DNA of 64,000 nucleotides from contig NZ_JARADB010000001.1 in NCBI RefSeq assembly GCF_028765165.1, positions 1,612,001 to 1,676,000 of the forward strand, read 5' to 3'. The notes under the pieces were generated by a model. It was not told where the DNA came from and did not search any database. It was given only the letters and a program-made list of their open reading frames with translations. The DNA is from Paenibacillus sp. MAHUQ-63. GTDB lineage: Bacteria; Bacillota; Bacilli; Paenibacillales; NBRC-103111. The translations under genes were made by a program, and so were the position numbers. This document shows positions 25,890-34,603 of the stretch, in pieces; positions within the stretch are counted from its first letter, which is position 1; the number at the start of each line of letters is the position of its first letter.

Positions 25890-28655
25890 TCAAGAAACAG
25901 ATAGTGTGCCATTCCATTCCGCCGTCGTGCCATTCTGGAAATATTCGTCGCAAATATAGAAGTACAGCTGCGCCGCCTTATCCTGCCGGTTCTGCTTGAT
26001 GACCATCAGGAACGCTTCACGGGCATCGTAGAAACGGCCTACCTGATAGTAGGTGACCGCCTGCTCGAACAGCGCCTTGGTCTTCTCCTTGAGGACGCGG
26101 ATCGTGTCCGGATCGCCTTGATACACATCGAACAGTCGAAGCGGCTCCTTCACGCCTTCAACCTGAATCAATCCCAGGCTCCGGAATTGGAAGCCGGCCG
26201 GCTGCTGCAGCGACTGCACCACATGATCGGTGATCAGGATCGACGCGCCGAGCGGCTCCGTCATTTTCTCCAGCACTGTCGCTACATTGACGCCGTCGGA
26301 GATCACGTTGCCCTCGAGCCGCTGCTCCTCGCCGATAATGCCGAGACGAAGCGGCCCTTTGTGCAGGCCGATGCCGAAATCGAGCGGCGAATAGCCGACT
26401 TTGGCCCGGTGCGAATTGTACAGCTCCAGCTCCTTGCGCATCTCGATACTCGCCATGAGCGCTTCATCCGCCTGGTTCGGGAATAACGCCATGAAACCTG
26501 CGCCCAGGTACTTGTTCATAAGACCCTGATGGTTCCGGACATAGGGACCGAACCTTTTGAGGAACGAATTGACGAAATTGAAGTTCTCTTCCGGCGTAAG
26601 CCGCTTGGACATCTGGTAGAAGCCACGGATGTTAAAGATTAGAATCGACATATTTTGTTCCACTTGATCGCCAAGCTCCACCTCCAGAATGCTTTCCTTG
26701 TTCAGGAACCGCAGGAACTGCTGGGGAACGAAGCGATAGTAAGATTGGCTGAAATTCTCAACCTTGGTGATGTAGTCCCGGAGGCGCGCCGCCATCGTGT
26801 TGACGCTGTCGCCCAAATCCGACACTTCATCCCTCGTATTGATCCTAACGACCGTATCCCAATTGCCCTTGGCGATCTCGCCGACGCTGTTGCGCAGCTT
26901 CCGAATGGAGGAAAGCAGCACGTACGTCATCAGCACCAACACAAGCAGCAAGCCGACCGATATGAGAGCGATATTGCGAATAATCGATTGCAATACGGTT
27001 TGGCGGTGTTTGAGGATGCCGTCCAGATTTTTGCTTGTTTCGAACACGCCGACGATTCGGCCCGCGGAGTTGAAAATCGGTGCAATCGCATAGCGCCATT
27101 CCCCGGAGAAGTCCTGCCACTGTCCCGTAGCCGGCTTACCCTCCAAGACGACCTGCTGGTTCTCAGGCGTCTGCTGGAACGGATTAAACATGTGCATCCC
27201 GTCATCATCTTCCATAATACGGTAGATGACGCCGTTCTCGTATTTATAAACGGCTTTGTAGAAGCCTTGATTGTCGTCCTGCGCGTTGTTCTCGAAGACG
27301 GATTGAATCTTCTTGCGGAACGATTGATAAATCGCACCGTTATAATCCGATGGCGACGTAAGGCTTTCCAGCTTGTCGCCGTCCACGAGGTTCTGCCCGT
27401 TCCTCGCCAGCAGAATCAGCTCGCTGAACGTTTCCTCTTCCATTTTCTTCGAAAAGCTGTTGTAAATAACTGTAGACAATAGAATCATAGATACGGCAAT
27501 CACCGGCACCAGGATGAGAATTTGTTTCATCATGAGCGGCAGACGGCGCTGCAGCAGGTTGAAGAAGATGATTTTGAGCGCGTACAGCACCAGCATAACG
27601 CCGGCTACGGCGACTGACCAGAGAAGAATCGCCCGGGTCTTCGCCGATTGGCTGAACAACGCTTCCACCATGGAAGGCGTAATCGTGCCGTCCGGCAGAA
27701 GGCGGTTGATCTGCGCCGATTCCACGATAATCAAACTGCCATCCTGTGAGATGGAGCTTGTCGTCGCATCGAAGGCTAACTCTACGCCGCTCGCCTTAAC
27801 CTTCTCTTCCGTCACCAGACCTTCAATTGTGTAAGGATGGGCTGGATCGAGCCGGGAAATCATCTTATTGTTGAAGTCGATGAAAATCAGGCGTCCCTCG
27901 TTGTCCAAATGCATGCTCTCCGGGAAATTGCGCCTTGTGCGATCCAATCCGTCCAGCGGATACACGAGCTCGGAGCGGCCGTCGCCGGAAGCCCGGTAAA
28001 TCTCGCCGCTGCGTGTAGAATAATAAATTTCCCCCGGTTTATAGCCGTCCGCTTCGGACACGAATTTGTTCTGCGGCAGTTTAATCGTGAGAACGGACTG
28101 CGGATCCGCCGGCACGGCCACATTCGCCGGAGCTTGATAGAGAGTCAATTGCTGAACGTCGTCATTGAAAAAGTAAACCTTCCCTTCGCGAACCTGCACG
28201 TTCCGCAAGGAGCCCAGCCGGTACCGCTGGGTTTGCGAATCGTATTCTTTCGTGAAGAGGCTGCGGTCGAACAGGCCGTCCGGCGTATACCGGACGATCT
28301 GCTCGGATTTCACGGCAATGCCGTACGGATCGAGCAGGGTCCGAATCGTGTACAGATAGCCCTGATCGTCGACGGCCATATCGTTAAAGCGGTACACCTC
28401 GCCGTTCTTGCCGGTTTCGCTGGTGATGGAGTATTGAAGCACGCCATTGCCGTCCAGCTTGTGAATCGTCTTCTTCGCATTATCGATGACGAACAAGTTG
28501 TTGTGCCCGTCCGAGACCGCCTTCGATAAGCCGTCAAAAGGCATGCTCTTGTGGAAAGGCCATAGTGAGAAGCTATCCCGGTTCATTCCCAAATAAGTGC
28601 CGGCAGCCCCCAGCAGCAGCAATACGATCAACAATGCCGCGATCGATTTCTTCAT
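25890..28655 (-). CDS. Membrane sensor with propeller, HAMP and degenerate class III cyclase domain
   Basis: 921 residues. A signal-anchor helix (1-22) and an extracellular NHL-like beta-propeller (about 38-335) are followed by two membrane helices (about 342-365, 378-398), a Cache-like extracellular part (about 405-550) and a third helix (about 560-583). After these come a HAMP (about 584-635), a class III adenylate/guanylate cyclase domain (about 668-845) and a short helical TPR-like tail. Both metal-binding aspartates of the cyclase are lost: F-D-I-R-G-F is FNIRGF (Asn675) and GDG is GAG (Ala719). It probably does not make cAMP and may act as a signal-binding or regulatory module. 17 nt downstream of the TolC-like gene; overlaps the next gene's possible start. 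Confidence 0.88.
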   Translation of the reverse strand: MKKSIAALLIVLLLLGAAGTYLGMNRDSFSLWPFHKSMPFDGLSKAVSDGHNNLFVIDNAKKTIHKLDGNGVLQYSITSETGKNGEVYRFNDMAVDDQGYLYTIRTLLDPYGIAVKSEQIVRYTPDGLFDRSLFTKEYDSQTQRYRLGSLRNVQVREGKVYFFNDDVQQLTLYQAPANVAVPADPQSVLTIKLPQNKFVSEADGYKPGEIYYSTRSGEIYRASGDGRSELVYPLDGLDRTRRNFPESMHLDNEGRLIFIDFNNKMISRLDPAHPYTIEGLVTEEKVKASGVELAFDATTSSISQDGSLIIVESAQINRLLPDGTITPSMVEALFSQSAKTRAILLWSVAVAGVMLVLYALKIIFFNLLQRRLPLMMKQILILVPVIAVSMILLSTVIYNSFSKKMEEETFSELILLARNGQNLVDGDKLESLTSPSDYNGAIYQSFRKKIQSVFENNAQDDNQGFYKAVYKYENGVIYRIMEDDDGMHMFNPFQQTPENQQVVLEGKPATGQWQDFSGEWRYAIAPIFNSAGRIVGVFETSKNLDGILKHRQTVLQSIIRNIALISVGLLLVLVLMTYVLLSSIRKLRNSVGEIAKGNWDTVVRINTRDEVSDLGDSVNTMAARLRDYITKVENFSQSYYRFVPQQFLRFLNKESILEVELGDQVEQNMSILIFNIRGFYQMSKRLTPEENFNFVNSFLKRFGPYVRNHQGLMNKYLGAGFMALFPNQADEALMASIEMRKELELYNSHRAKVGYSPLDFGIGLHKGPLRLGIIGEEQRLEGNVISDGVNVATVLEKMTEPLGASILITDHVVQSLQQPAGFQFRSLGLIQVEGVKEPLRLFDVYQGDPDTIRVLKEKTKALFEQAVTYYQVGRFYDAREAFLMVIKQNRQDKAAQLYFYICDEYFQNGTTAEWNGTLSVS

Positions 28656-28672
28656 CGCTCTTTAATCCCCTC

Positions 28673-31600
28673 TTAATTTGAAATCTGAATGATTTGCGTA
28701 GGCGCATGCCAATCAACCTGAAGCCCCAGAAACTCTGCAATAAATCGAAGTGGGACATACGTCCGGCCTTCCAGCAGATAAGCGGGTCCATCGATTTGCA
28801 TGGGATCGCCGTCAACGTAAGCTTGGTCTTCAAAGATGCGGCTTGTGATTGTCGTATACTCTGTACTTACCGTTACTGTGAGACTATCCTGGTCCCAATC
28901 CACGGCCGCACCGAATGACTCGGATACGGATCTTATAGGCAAATAGGCCTGCCCGTTTATTATAACAGGCGGAGCGTCGAATTTGATGAAAATATTGGGC
29001 GAAAGCACATTCTCCGCCGGAACCGGCTGAATGGACACCGGTACCGGGTCCGATGGGACGTCCGCCCCCGCCGTTCCCACATCAAGAACCGCGCCCGGGT
29101 CTATGGCTGTGATGCCTGCGAGCGCTTGCGACACCTCCGCCAGAGCCTGCTTCTCCTCCGGCGCGTATTTGGCCTGCTCCTGCTGCTGCAGCTCCTTCAG
29201 CAGCTTCGTTACCTGCTGTTCGAGCAGCGCCTGAACGCCGCCCGCCTCCTGCGGCAGCGCTGCCGCAAGCTCTTCCACGGCGTCCAGCTGCGCGAACAGC
29301 GCATCCTTCTTCGCCGTCAGCTGCGCTTCGGCGACGGCTTCCAGCGAGCGGGTCAGCGTCTCGGCCCGCTCCGCATCCCCCTGCGCTTGCGCCTGCTTCA
29401 GCGCAGCCTCCAGCTTCGCTTTCGCCTCGGCGAGCGAAGCCTGCCCTGCGGATGCGCCTGCCCTCGCATCCGCAAGCTCCGCCTGCGTCGCCAGGAGCAG
29501 CGGCAGCAGGGCTGCCGCTGCCTCCGGCTCGCCGGCGGCAAGGGCCTGCTCCAGCTTCGCTTGCTGGAGCTCCGCTTGGGCAGCCAGCGCATCCTCGCTG
29601 GCTGCATCCTTACCCGGCGACGCGGAGCCGTCGGCGCCACCTTCCCCGCCCGGCTCGCCCGGCGAGGCCTGCTCTTCCTCGGCCAGCGCTGCGATCAGCG
29701 CGTCCGGGTTGTTCACCAGCTCCATCTGCTTCAGAGCTGCCTGGCTGTCGCCCTTCTGCAGCGCCTCCAGCATGCCGAGCTGCGCCTGCGCATCCTTGAG
29801 CTCAACCGCCAGGTCGGCGATCTCGCTCAGCTTCATATCCGTTACGGCCGCTTCCTTGGCAGCCTCCAGCTTCTCGATATCCTTCTTCAGCGTATCGATT
29901 TGCTGCTGCAATTGTGCAGGTGTCTGCAAAGATGCGATCGCTCCCGGTTTGGCTATTTCAACTGTAACTTTCAAAGCTGCCTCGTCTTCCTTGGAAAGCG
30001 CCGAAGCACTGCCCGGATCCTCCAGCGCGCTGGCTTCCACGGCATTATCCAGGCCGAACCAGACGGCTCCCGGCTCATCCGCCTTATAATAAATCCCTTG
30101 CCCCGATGCCGACATCGTAGCCGACGCCGCATTGTAAGCTTCCGGGGTCAGCGCCTCCAGCTGCACTTGGTAGGAGCCGATAATGACGGTTCCGAGTCCC
30201 TTGGCCTCGCTGCCTGCGGATGTGCCGCTATCGCCGCTTGAACCGGCTGTCCCGCCACCTTGCGTTACGCCGCCGGCACTGCCTTCGCTTCCTCCGCCTG
30301 CCGCAGCATCTTCCGCAGCCGGTGCCGCCAGCTGTCCTGCGTTTCCTTTGCCTTCGAGCAGCAGTTCGCCGATCGGCGTTCCCTTCGCATACAATACGAC
30401 CTTCAAATTGTCGGTTTGGCCGAATTTGAGCGTCAGATTGCGCACCGGTTTATTGATTTTGGTCTTCTTCCCGACCGGACGGCCTTCTTTGGTGAACACG
30501 GCATACTCCGTCGCGCCCAGCTTCCGATTCACCGTCACGCTGAAATCGCTAAGCAGCGGCCCTACCGCAGACTTCAGCTTCCACGTGCCTGCAGGAGGCT
30601 GCGGATTTTGCGGCTTGACGGCAGCAAGCCCGTCATCCAGATTCCGGTAAGGGAGGATCCCCTTTTTCAACGTTTTGTCCACGGCTCCGCCGGTCTCGAC
30701 GTTCAGCTTCCCGAGCGCTGTTTTGTAGCTTAATTGTGCCGATAGAATGAGTTCGTCAGCCTTCGCAACCGCTTCCTGATAGGGAAGCAGCTCGTCCGCT
30801 TTCATGAGGCTGAGCTTCACCTTCCGGGACGCTTTATCCAAAGCGCTCACCGCGCTTTCCTTATCGCGCAAAGCCTGGGCATAGCCCTCCTCCGCCCCTT
30901 TGGCTTCCATATAGGAAGCCCGCACGGCAGCGATGACGCTGCTCCGGCTTTCTTTCTCCTGCAGGGCCGCCTTATTCTGTTCCATCGTCGCAATCGGCAG
31001 GGCATCCCGCAGATCGTCCAAATAGCGCAGTCCGTCGAACTCCCCTTGCAGCAGCGATTTGGGGATCGGGATAAAGCCAAGCAGCAGGAAATACCCTTCC
31101 CAATCCTTCTTCACTCTGGCCAGCGTCGCTTCATAGCTGGCGCCCAACATCTCCATATCGATATCCTTGGACTTGTAGATGCCGTCCATGACCTTCATTC
31201 GGCTGCTGCCGAACTTGGAGCTGTAGAGATCGCGGGCCGTGCTCAGCTTGTGATCCGCCAGCCGCCGGTCCTCCGTATCCTTCAGCAGACTAAGCGTCGA
31301 CTTCAGCGCGCTGGCGATATAGCCCGGCAGCTGCTTCTGATCCAGATTCGCATAATCGGGCTCGAAAGATAATTGGACCTTGTTCTCCATATCTAAGCCC
31401 AACAGCTTGCCTAGCGCCAACCGGCTCGTCTTGGCCGTCAGCTGTGCTTGCTTATTTTCGGATGCGGCCTTCTCGAGCGCTTTATCCGCCTTCTCCTGTT
31501 CGGCGCTGTCCGCCAGCCCGTATTTCCGCTTCGTACGGACCGTGTCGACTGCCGACTTCGCATTCTCCCAGCGCTTGCGGGCACCTTCTTCCGCCGCCGA

Positions 31601-32002
31601 ATCTTGATAGGCCGTCAAATACGCCTTCATGACGTCGAAACGAACCGTATTCATGGACTGGCGCAGCGTTTCCTGTGCGATATACAGCTGCTTCCTGGCT
31701 TCCGGCACCTTCATCCGGGTCGTCAAATCCTGGCTCAAATTACGCGGCTTGGCAAACAGCCCGGAAGCCTTCGCTTCCTCGCTCTTCACGGCATGCTGAG
31801 CCTGCTCCAGCTCCAGCTTCTTCTTGGCAATATCCGTCTTCGCATCCCGCAGCACGGAACTGACTTTCACCCCTTGATCCAGCGCTTCTTTCATCGTCAA
31901 AGCCTTCACTGACGCCGCTTCCGCTCTTGGCCCGGCAGCCAGCACCGGAGTCGCCGACAGCAGCAGCGCAAGGCCCAGCTTCACCGCATTTCCCCTTGCC
32001 AT
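28673..32002 (-). CDS. Secreted TolC-like coiled-coil protein with copper-amine-oxidase N-terminal domain
   Basis: 1109 residues. Signal peptide (1-30, LLLSATPVLAAGPRAEA). Residues about 35-440 are long helices with the pattern of outer-membrane efflux (TolC) proteins (KALTMKEALDQGVKVSSVLRD, RASYMEAKGAEEGYAQAL). A beta-rich domain (about 470-680) and two long Ala/Glu/Gln-rich coiled coils (about 690-1000) follow. The end (about 1020-1109) is a copper-amine-oxidase N-terminal type repeat (INGQAYLPIRSVSESFGAAVDW ... LLEGRTYVPLRFIAEFLG), common in Paenibacillus surface proteins. A TolC-like stalk in a cell without outer membrane is unusual; it may span the wall. First gene of the minus-strand cluster. 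ATG 32002 follows GGAGGG. Confidence 0.82.
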   Translation of the reverse strand: MARGNAVKLGLALLLSATPVLAAGPRAEAASVKALTMKEALDQGVKVSSVLRDAKTDIAKKKLELEQAQHAVKSEEAKASGLFAKPRNLSQDLTTRMKVPEARKQLYIAQETLRQSMNTVRFDVMKAYLTAYQDSAAEEGARKRWENAKSAVDTVRTKRKYGLADSAEQEKADKALEKAASENKQAQLTAKTSRLALGKLLGLDMENKVQLSFEPDYANLDQKQLPGYIASALKSTLSLLKDTEDRRLADHKLSTARDLYSSKFGSSRMKVMDGIYKSKDIDMEMLGASYEATLARVKKDWEGYFLLLGFIPIPKSLLQGEFDGLRYLDDLRDALPIATMEQNKAALQEKESRSSVIAAVRASYMEAKGAEEGYAQALRDKESAVSALDKASRKVKLSLMKADELLPYQEAVAKADELILSAQLSYKTALGKLNVETGGAVDKTLKKGILPYRNLDDGLAAVKPQNPQPPAGTWKLKSAVGPLLSDFSVTVNRKLGATEYAVFTKEGRPVGKKTKINKPVRNLTLKFGQTDNLKVVLYAKGTPIGELLLEGKGNAGQLAAPAAEDAAAGGGSEGSAGGVTQGGGTAGSSGDSGTSAGSEAKGLGTVIIGSYQVQLEALTPEAYNAASATMSASGQGIYYKADEPGAVWFGLDNAVEASALEDPGSASALSKEDEAALKVTVEIAKPGAIASLQTPAQLQQQIDTLKKDIEKLEAAKEAAVTDMKLSEIADLAVELKDAQAQLGMLEALQKGDSQAALKQMELVNNPDALIAALAEEEQASPGEPGGEGGADGSASPGKDAASEDALAAQAELQQAKLEQALAAGEPEAAAALLPLLLATQAELADARAGASAGQASLAEAKAKLEAALKQAQAQGDAERAETLTRSLEAVAEAQLTAKKDALFAQLDAVEELAAALPQEAGGVQALLEQQVTKLLKELQQQEQAKYAPEEKQALAEVSQALAGITAIDPGAVLDVGTAGADVPSDPVPVSIQPVPAENVLSPNIFIKFDAPPVIINGQAYLPIRSVSESFGAAVDWDQDSLTVTVSTEYTTITSRIFEDQAYVDGDPMQIDGPAYLLEGRTYVPLRFIAEFLGLQVDWHAPTQIIQISN

Positions 32003-32113
32003 GATGAATCCCTCCGCTCACGAATCTCTCTTTCTTTATAGTACAATATCTCCCACTCTCTCGCACCCATCTTTTGGAGAAACTTAGCGAATACAATCGA
32101 ATAAAGTAATAGA

Positions 32114-32142
32114 TTGATGGTTAACTTCTTTTCTAGTAGTAT
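32114..32142 (+). promoter_or_regulatory. Candidate promoter of the DUF4280-MORN unit
   Basis: TTGATG (32114-32119), 17 bp, TAGTAT (32137-32142). It lies in the 183-bp divergent gap that also serves the minus-strand cluster; a matching minus-strand promoter is less clear (TACTATAA near 32041). Confidence 0.45.
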
Positions 32143-32185
32143 AAAAGTAATAGAGTTTTCCGGTATTTAGGAAGGAGATTTGCCC

Positions 32186-32572
32186 ATGGGAAACATCGTT
32201 TGCGGCGGTGCGATGCTGCAATGCACGTTCGGCGCAGCCCCCAGCTCCTTGATGGTGCTCCCGGCGAATATGGTGATGACCTCCATGCCGATCGCCAACA
32301 TTATGGATAATAAGCCGATGGTGAACATTTTGCCGTTCGGCATGTGCAATTCAATGGCCAACCCTATGGTTGCCGCGGCAACGGCGGCTGCATTCGGCGT
32401 ACTCACCCCCATGCCCTGCATACCGGTAACGGCAGCCCCTTGGGTACCCGGCTCGCCGACGGTACTCGTCGCCAACATGCCCGCTCTGAACAACACTTCC
32501 AAATGTATGTGCAACTGGGGCGGCGTCATCCAAATTCAGCAGCCGGGTCAAATGACCATTCAAGTGCCTTAA
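32186..32572 (+). CDS. DUF4280 PAAR-like protein
   Basis: 128 residues. Starts MGNIVCGGAMLQCTFG, with Cys pairs and a glycine-poor, Pro/Met-rich beta pattern (VLPANMVMTS, MPCIPVTAAPWVPGSP) typical of DUF4280, a PAAR-like domain. PAAR-like proteins cap the spike of contractile injection systems and carry effectors. ATG 32186 follows AAGGAGA; a TTG 6 nt upstream is in frame but less likely. It lies before the MORN gene, divergent from the DUF4157 cluster. No VgrG-like spike or sheath gene is present, so its partner must be elsewhere. Confidence 0.88.
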   Translation: MGNIVCGGAMLQCTFGAAPSSLMVLPANMVMTSMPIANIMDNKPMVNILPFGMCNSMANPMVAAATAAAFGVLTPMPCIPVTAAPWVPGSPTVLVANMPALNNTSKCMCNWGGVIQIQQPGQMTIQVP

Positions 32573-32622
32573 CCTTCTCGGCCGCGTTCAGTACCTACAA
32601 TCCCTCTTAGGAGTGAAATCAT

Positions 32623-34353
32623 TTGGAGATTCAGCCGGTCAAAACCCTTGAGAAAGTGCTAAGGCCTGTCGTAGCACCGTTCATCGGCCATGTCATGAAA
32701 GCCATCCAAACCCTTGGAAGGCTGCCGAAGCTGGCCATTATCAAGTTCCAACAAATGCTCCGGGTCTTTCTGCAAACGCGGGAGACTTCGTTAAAAAATT
32801 ATGTTCTGATCGGATCCTACTACGTCTCCAAGAGGTTGCTGCTTTTCATCGTCCTTTTCATCCTTGTCGTCCTCTTCTTCATCTTCGTCCGGCCGCCGGC
32901 GATTGTGAACCGATGGCTGGGCCGGGTGCCCGTGCTGCAGGAAAACACGACGAAGCTGACCGCTTTCTCCGGAAACGGCAAAGTCGTTGGCGCCGAGAAG
33001 GCAGCCCGCTACGAAGGCGGCTTGGCGGACGGCCTGTATGCCGGCAAAGGCAAACTGTACCACAATAACGGCGTGCTCGCCTACGAAGGCGATTTCGACA
33101 AAGGCCAGAAGTCCGGCGCGGGCTCACTCTATGACGAGCGCGGCTCCCTGCTGTATAAAGGGGCTTTTGCCGGAGATGCCTTCAATGGCGCCGGCACGTT
33201 ATACGATGCCAACCAGAAAGTGCTGTATATCGGCGAGTTCCAAAACGGCAAGTATGGCGGTGCCGGCAAATTATTCGCCCCGAGCGGCGAAATTCTCTAC
33301 GAAGGCGCGTTTAGCGGCGGTCTGTATAACGGTGCGGGCAAACTGTTCTACTCGGGGGGCATCACCCAGTACGAGGGTGAATTCGCAGCCGGACAGTATA
33401 ACGGAGCCGGGAAGCTTTTTGATACGAAAGGCCAGCTCGTGTATGAAGGCGGCTTCCTGGGCGGAAGCTTTTCCGGCGAGGGCACTGAGTTTAGCGCTAG
33501 CGGCCTCATGAGGTACAAAGGCCAGTTCCTTGCGGGCCTCTACGGCGGGGAAGGCACCGCCTTTGATGAGAAGGCCGTGCCCCGCTTCAAGGGCACGTAC
33601 GTGAACGGCGCCTTGACCGGCGCCGGCGAAGCGTATGATGAGTTAGGCAAACTCGTCTACAAAGGGGATTTCAAGGTCGGCGTCTATGACGGCCTTGGCA
33701 CGCTGTTTGACGCAGACGGCGCGCCGCTGCTGCGGAGCTTCTTTGCAGGCGGCCAGGTCAGCCTGCAGAGCTTCATCGGTTTGTCCAGCAAAAAAGTCGA
33801 AGACTTGCTGGGCAAACCGGGGGAAGTGACGCTGCTGGACGACAGCGTCATGCTTGCGGGCCAGGAGGCGGCGGTGGACGCCTCCGCGGCAGTTGACCCT
33901 GCCGGCGATGCGGCAGGTGCGGCGGTGGAGCCGCCGGCCGCGGGCGCCGGCTCGGGCGGGGCGGCAGCAGCCGGGGCGGTTTCGGCCGGTACCGGCGGCG
34001 CTGGCGCTGTGCCAGCAGCCGGTGCCGGTGCCAGCGTGAAGCTGCTGCTGAACTATCCAGCTTACCAACTCTCGCTGTTGGTCGAACCGTCGAAGACCAA
34101 CCCGAAGGAGGCTGTCGTCACCTCCCTCAGCATTTGGGGCTCGAAGCCCTTGGCGCAGCTGCAGCCGGTTATCGAGACCGTCACCAAGCCCGGCGAGCCC
34201 AACGATGCCGGCTACACCGTGATGGAAACGGGCGTAAGAGCCGGTATCGGCACCTACACAAACAGCTACTACAAAGGTGACTTCTTGTTCACCTTGACGC
34301 ACTTTAACCAAACCAAAGAGGCTCACCTATTGCAGGTAAGCTCTACGAAATAA
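32623..34353 (+). CDS. Membrane-anchored ten-MORN-repeat protein
   Basis: 576 residues. Cytoplasmic amphipathic N-terminus (1-65), one membrane helix (about 70-90, LLLFIVLFILVVLFFIFV), then ten MORN repeats of about 23 residues (130-360; pattern YEG-x-F-x-x-G-x-YNGAGKLF). A Ser/Ala linker and a C-terminal domain (about 380-576) follow, beginning with KVEDLLGKPGEVT (reminiscent of BamE/SmpA-like folds, weak) with a long Ala/Gly/Pro insert. TTG 32623 is the start because TTAGGAG lies 9 nt before it. 50 nt after the DUF4280 gene, then a strong terminator. MORN proteins usually mediate membrane or protein contacts; the partner here is unknown. Confidence 0.85.
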   Translation: MEIQPVKTLEKVLRPVVAPFIGHVMKAIQTLGRLPKLAIIKFQQMLRVFLQTRETSLKNYVLIGSYYVSKRLLLFIVLFILVVLFFIFVRPPAIVNRWLGRVPVLQENTTKLTAFSGNGKVVGAEKAARYEGGLADGLYAGKGKLYHNNGVLAYEGDFDKGQKSGAGSLYDERGSLLYKGAFAGDAFNGAGTLYDANQKVLYIGEFQNGKYGGAGKLFAPSGEILYEGAFSGGLYNGAGKLFYSGGITQYEGEFAAGQYNGAGKLFDTKGQLVYEGGFLGGSFSGEGTEFSASGLMRYKGQFLAGLYGGEGTAFDEKAVPRFKGTYVNGALTGAGEAYDELGKLVYKGDFKVGVYDGLGTLFDADGAPLLRSFFAGGQVSLQSFIGLSSKKVEDLLGKPGEVTLLDDSVMLAGQEAAVDASAAVDPAGDAAGAAVEPPAAGAGSGGAAAAGAVSAGTGGAGAVPAAGAGASVKLLLNYPAYQLSLLVEPSKTNPKEAVVTSLSIWGSKPLAQLQPVIETVTKPGEPNDAGYTVMETGVRAGIGTYTNSYYKGDFLFTLTHFNQTKEAHLLQVSSTK

Positions 34354-34355
34354 AT

Positions 34356-34389
34356 AAAGAGCTAAGCAATTCTAATTGCTTAGCTCTTT
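34356..34389 (+). terminator. Rho-independent terminator of the DUF4280-MORN unit
   Basis: Perfect inverted repeat AAAGAGCTAAGCAATT / AATTGCTTAGCTCTTT, then TTTACTTATT, 2 nt after the MORN stop codon. Confidence 0.9.
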
Positions 34390-34502
34390 ACTTATTCTGC
34401 GACGAATATTAAACCAAGGACAAACCCTTTATCCTTCCCCCTAGGGGTAAACCATTCAGGGATCTTTCTGAGACATCTGCAAAACGAAGAGCCATATAAA
34501 GA

Positions 34503-34593
34503 AAAAAACCTGCCTTTCCTACATCCAAATTCACTACAATAACCGACTATGGTTATAAAGAGTGAATTTGATGCAGGTTATGCAGGTTTTTCA
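34503..34593 (-). terminator. Extended terminator of the MurNAc salvage operon
   Basis: A 90-nt hairpin on the minus strand: AAACCTGC pairs with GCAGGTTT, AAATTCACT with AGTGAATTT and ATAACC with GGTTAT at the tip, then TTTTTTT. It begins about 10 nt after the anmK stop. Confidence 0.75.
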
Positions 34594-34603
34594 ACTCAGC
34601 TTT

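Noticed and set aside
15947..34353. A complete contractile injection system
   Set aside because: No sheath, tube, baseplate, tape-measure or AAA+ protein is present; only accessory-type proteins are seen.
34503..34593. Direct and inverted repeats as a MITE or attachment site
   Set aside because: They fold into one long hairpin followed by a T-run right after anmK, which fits a terminator; no target duplication was seen.
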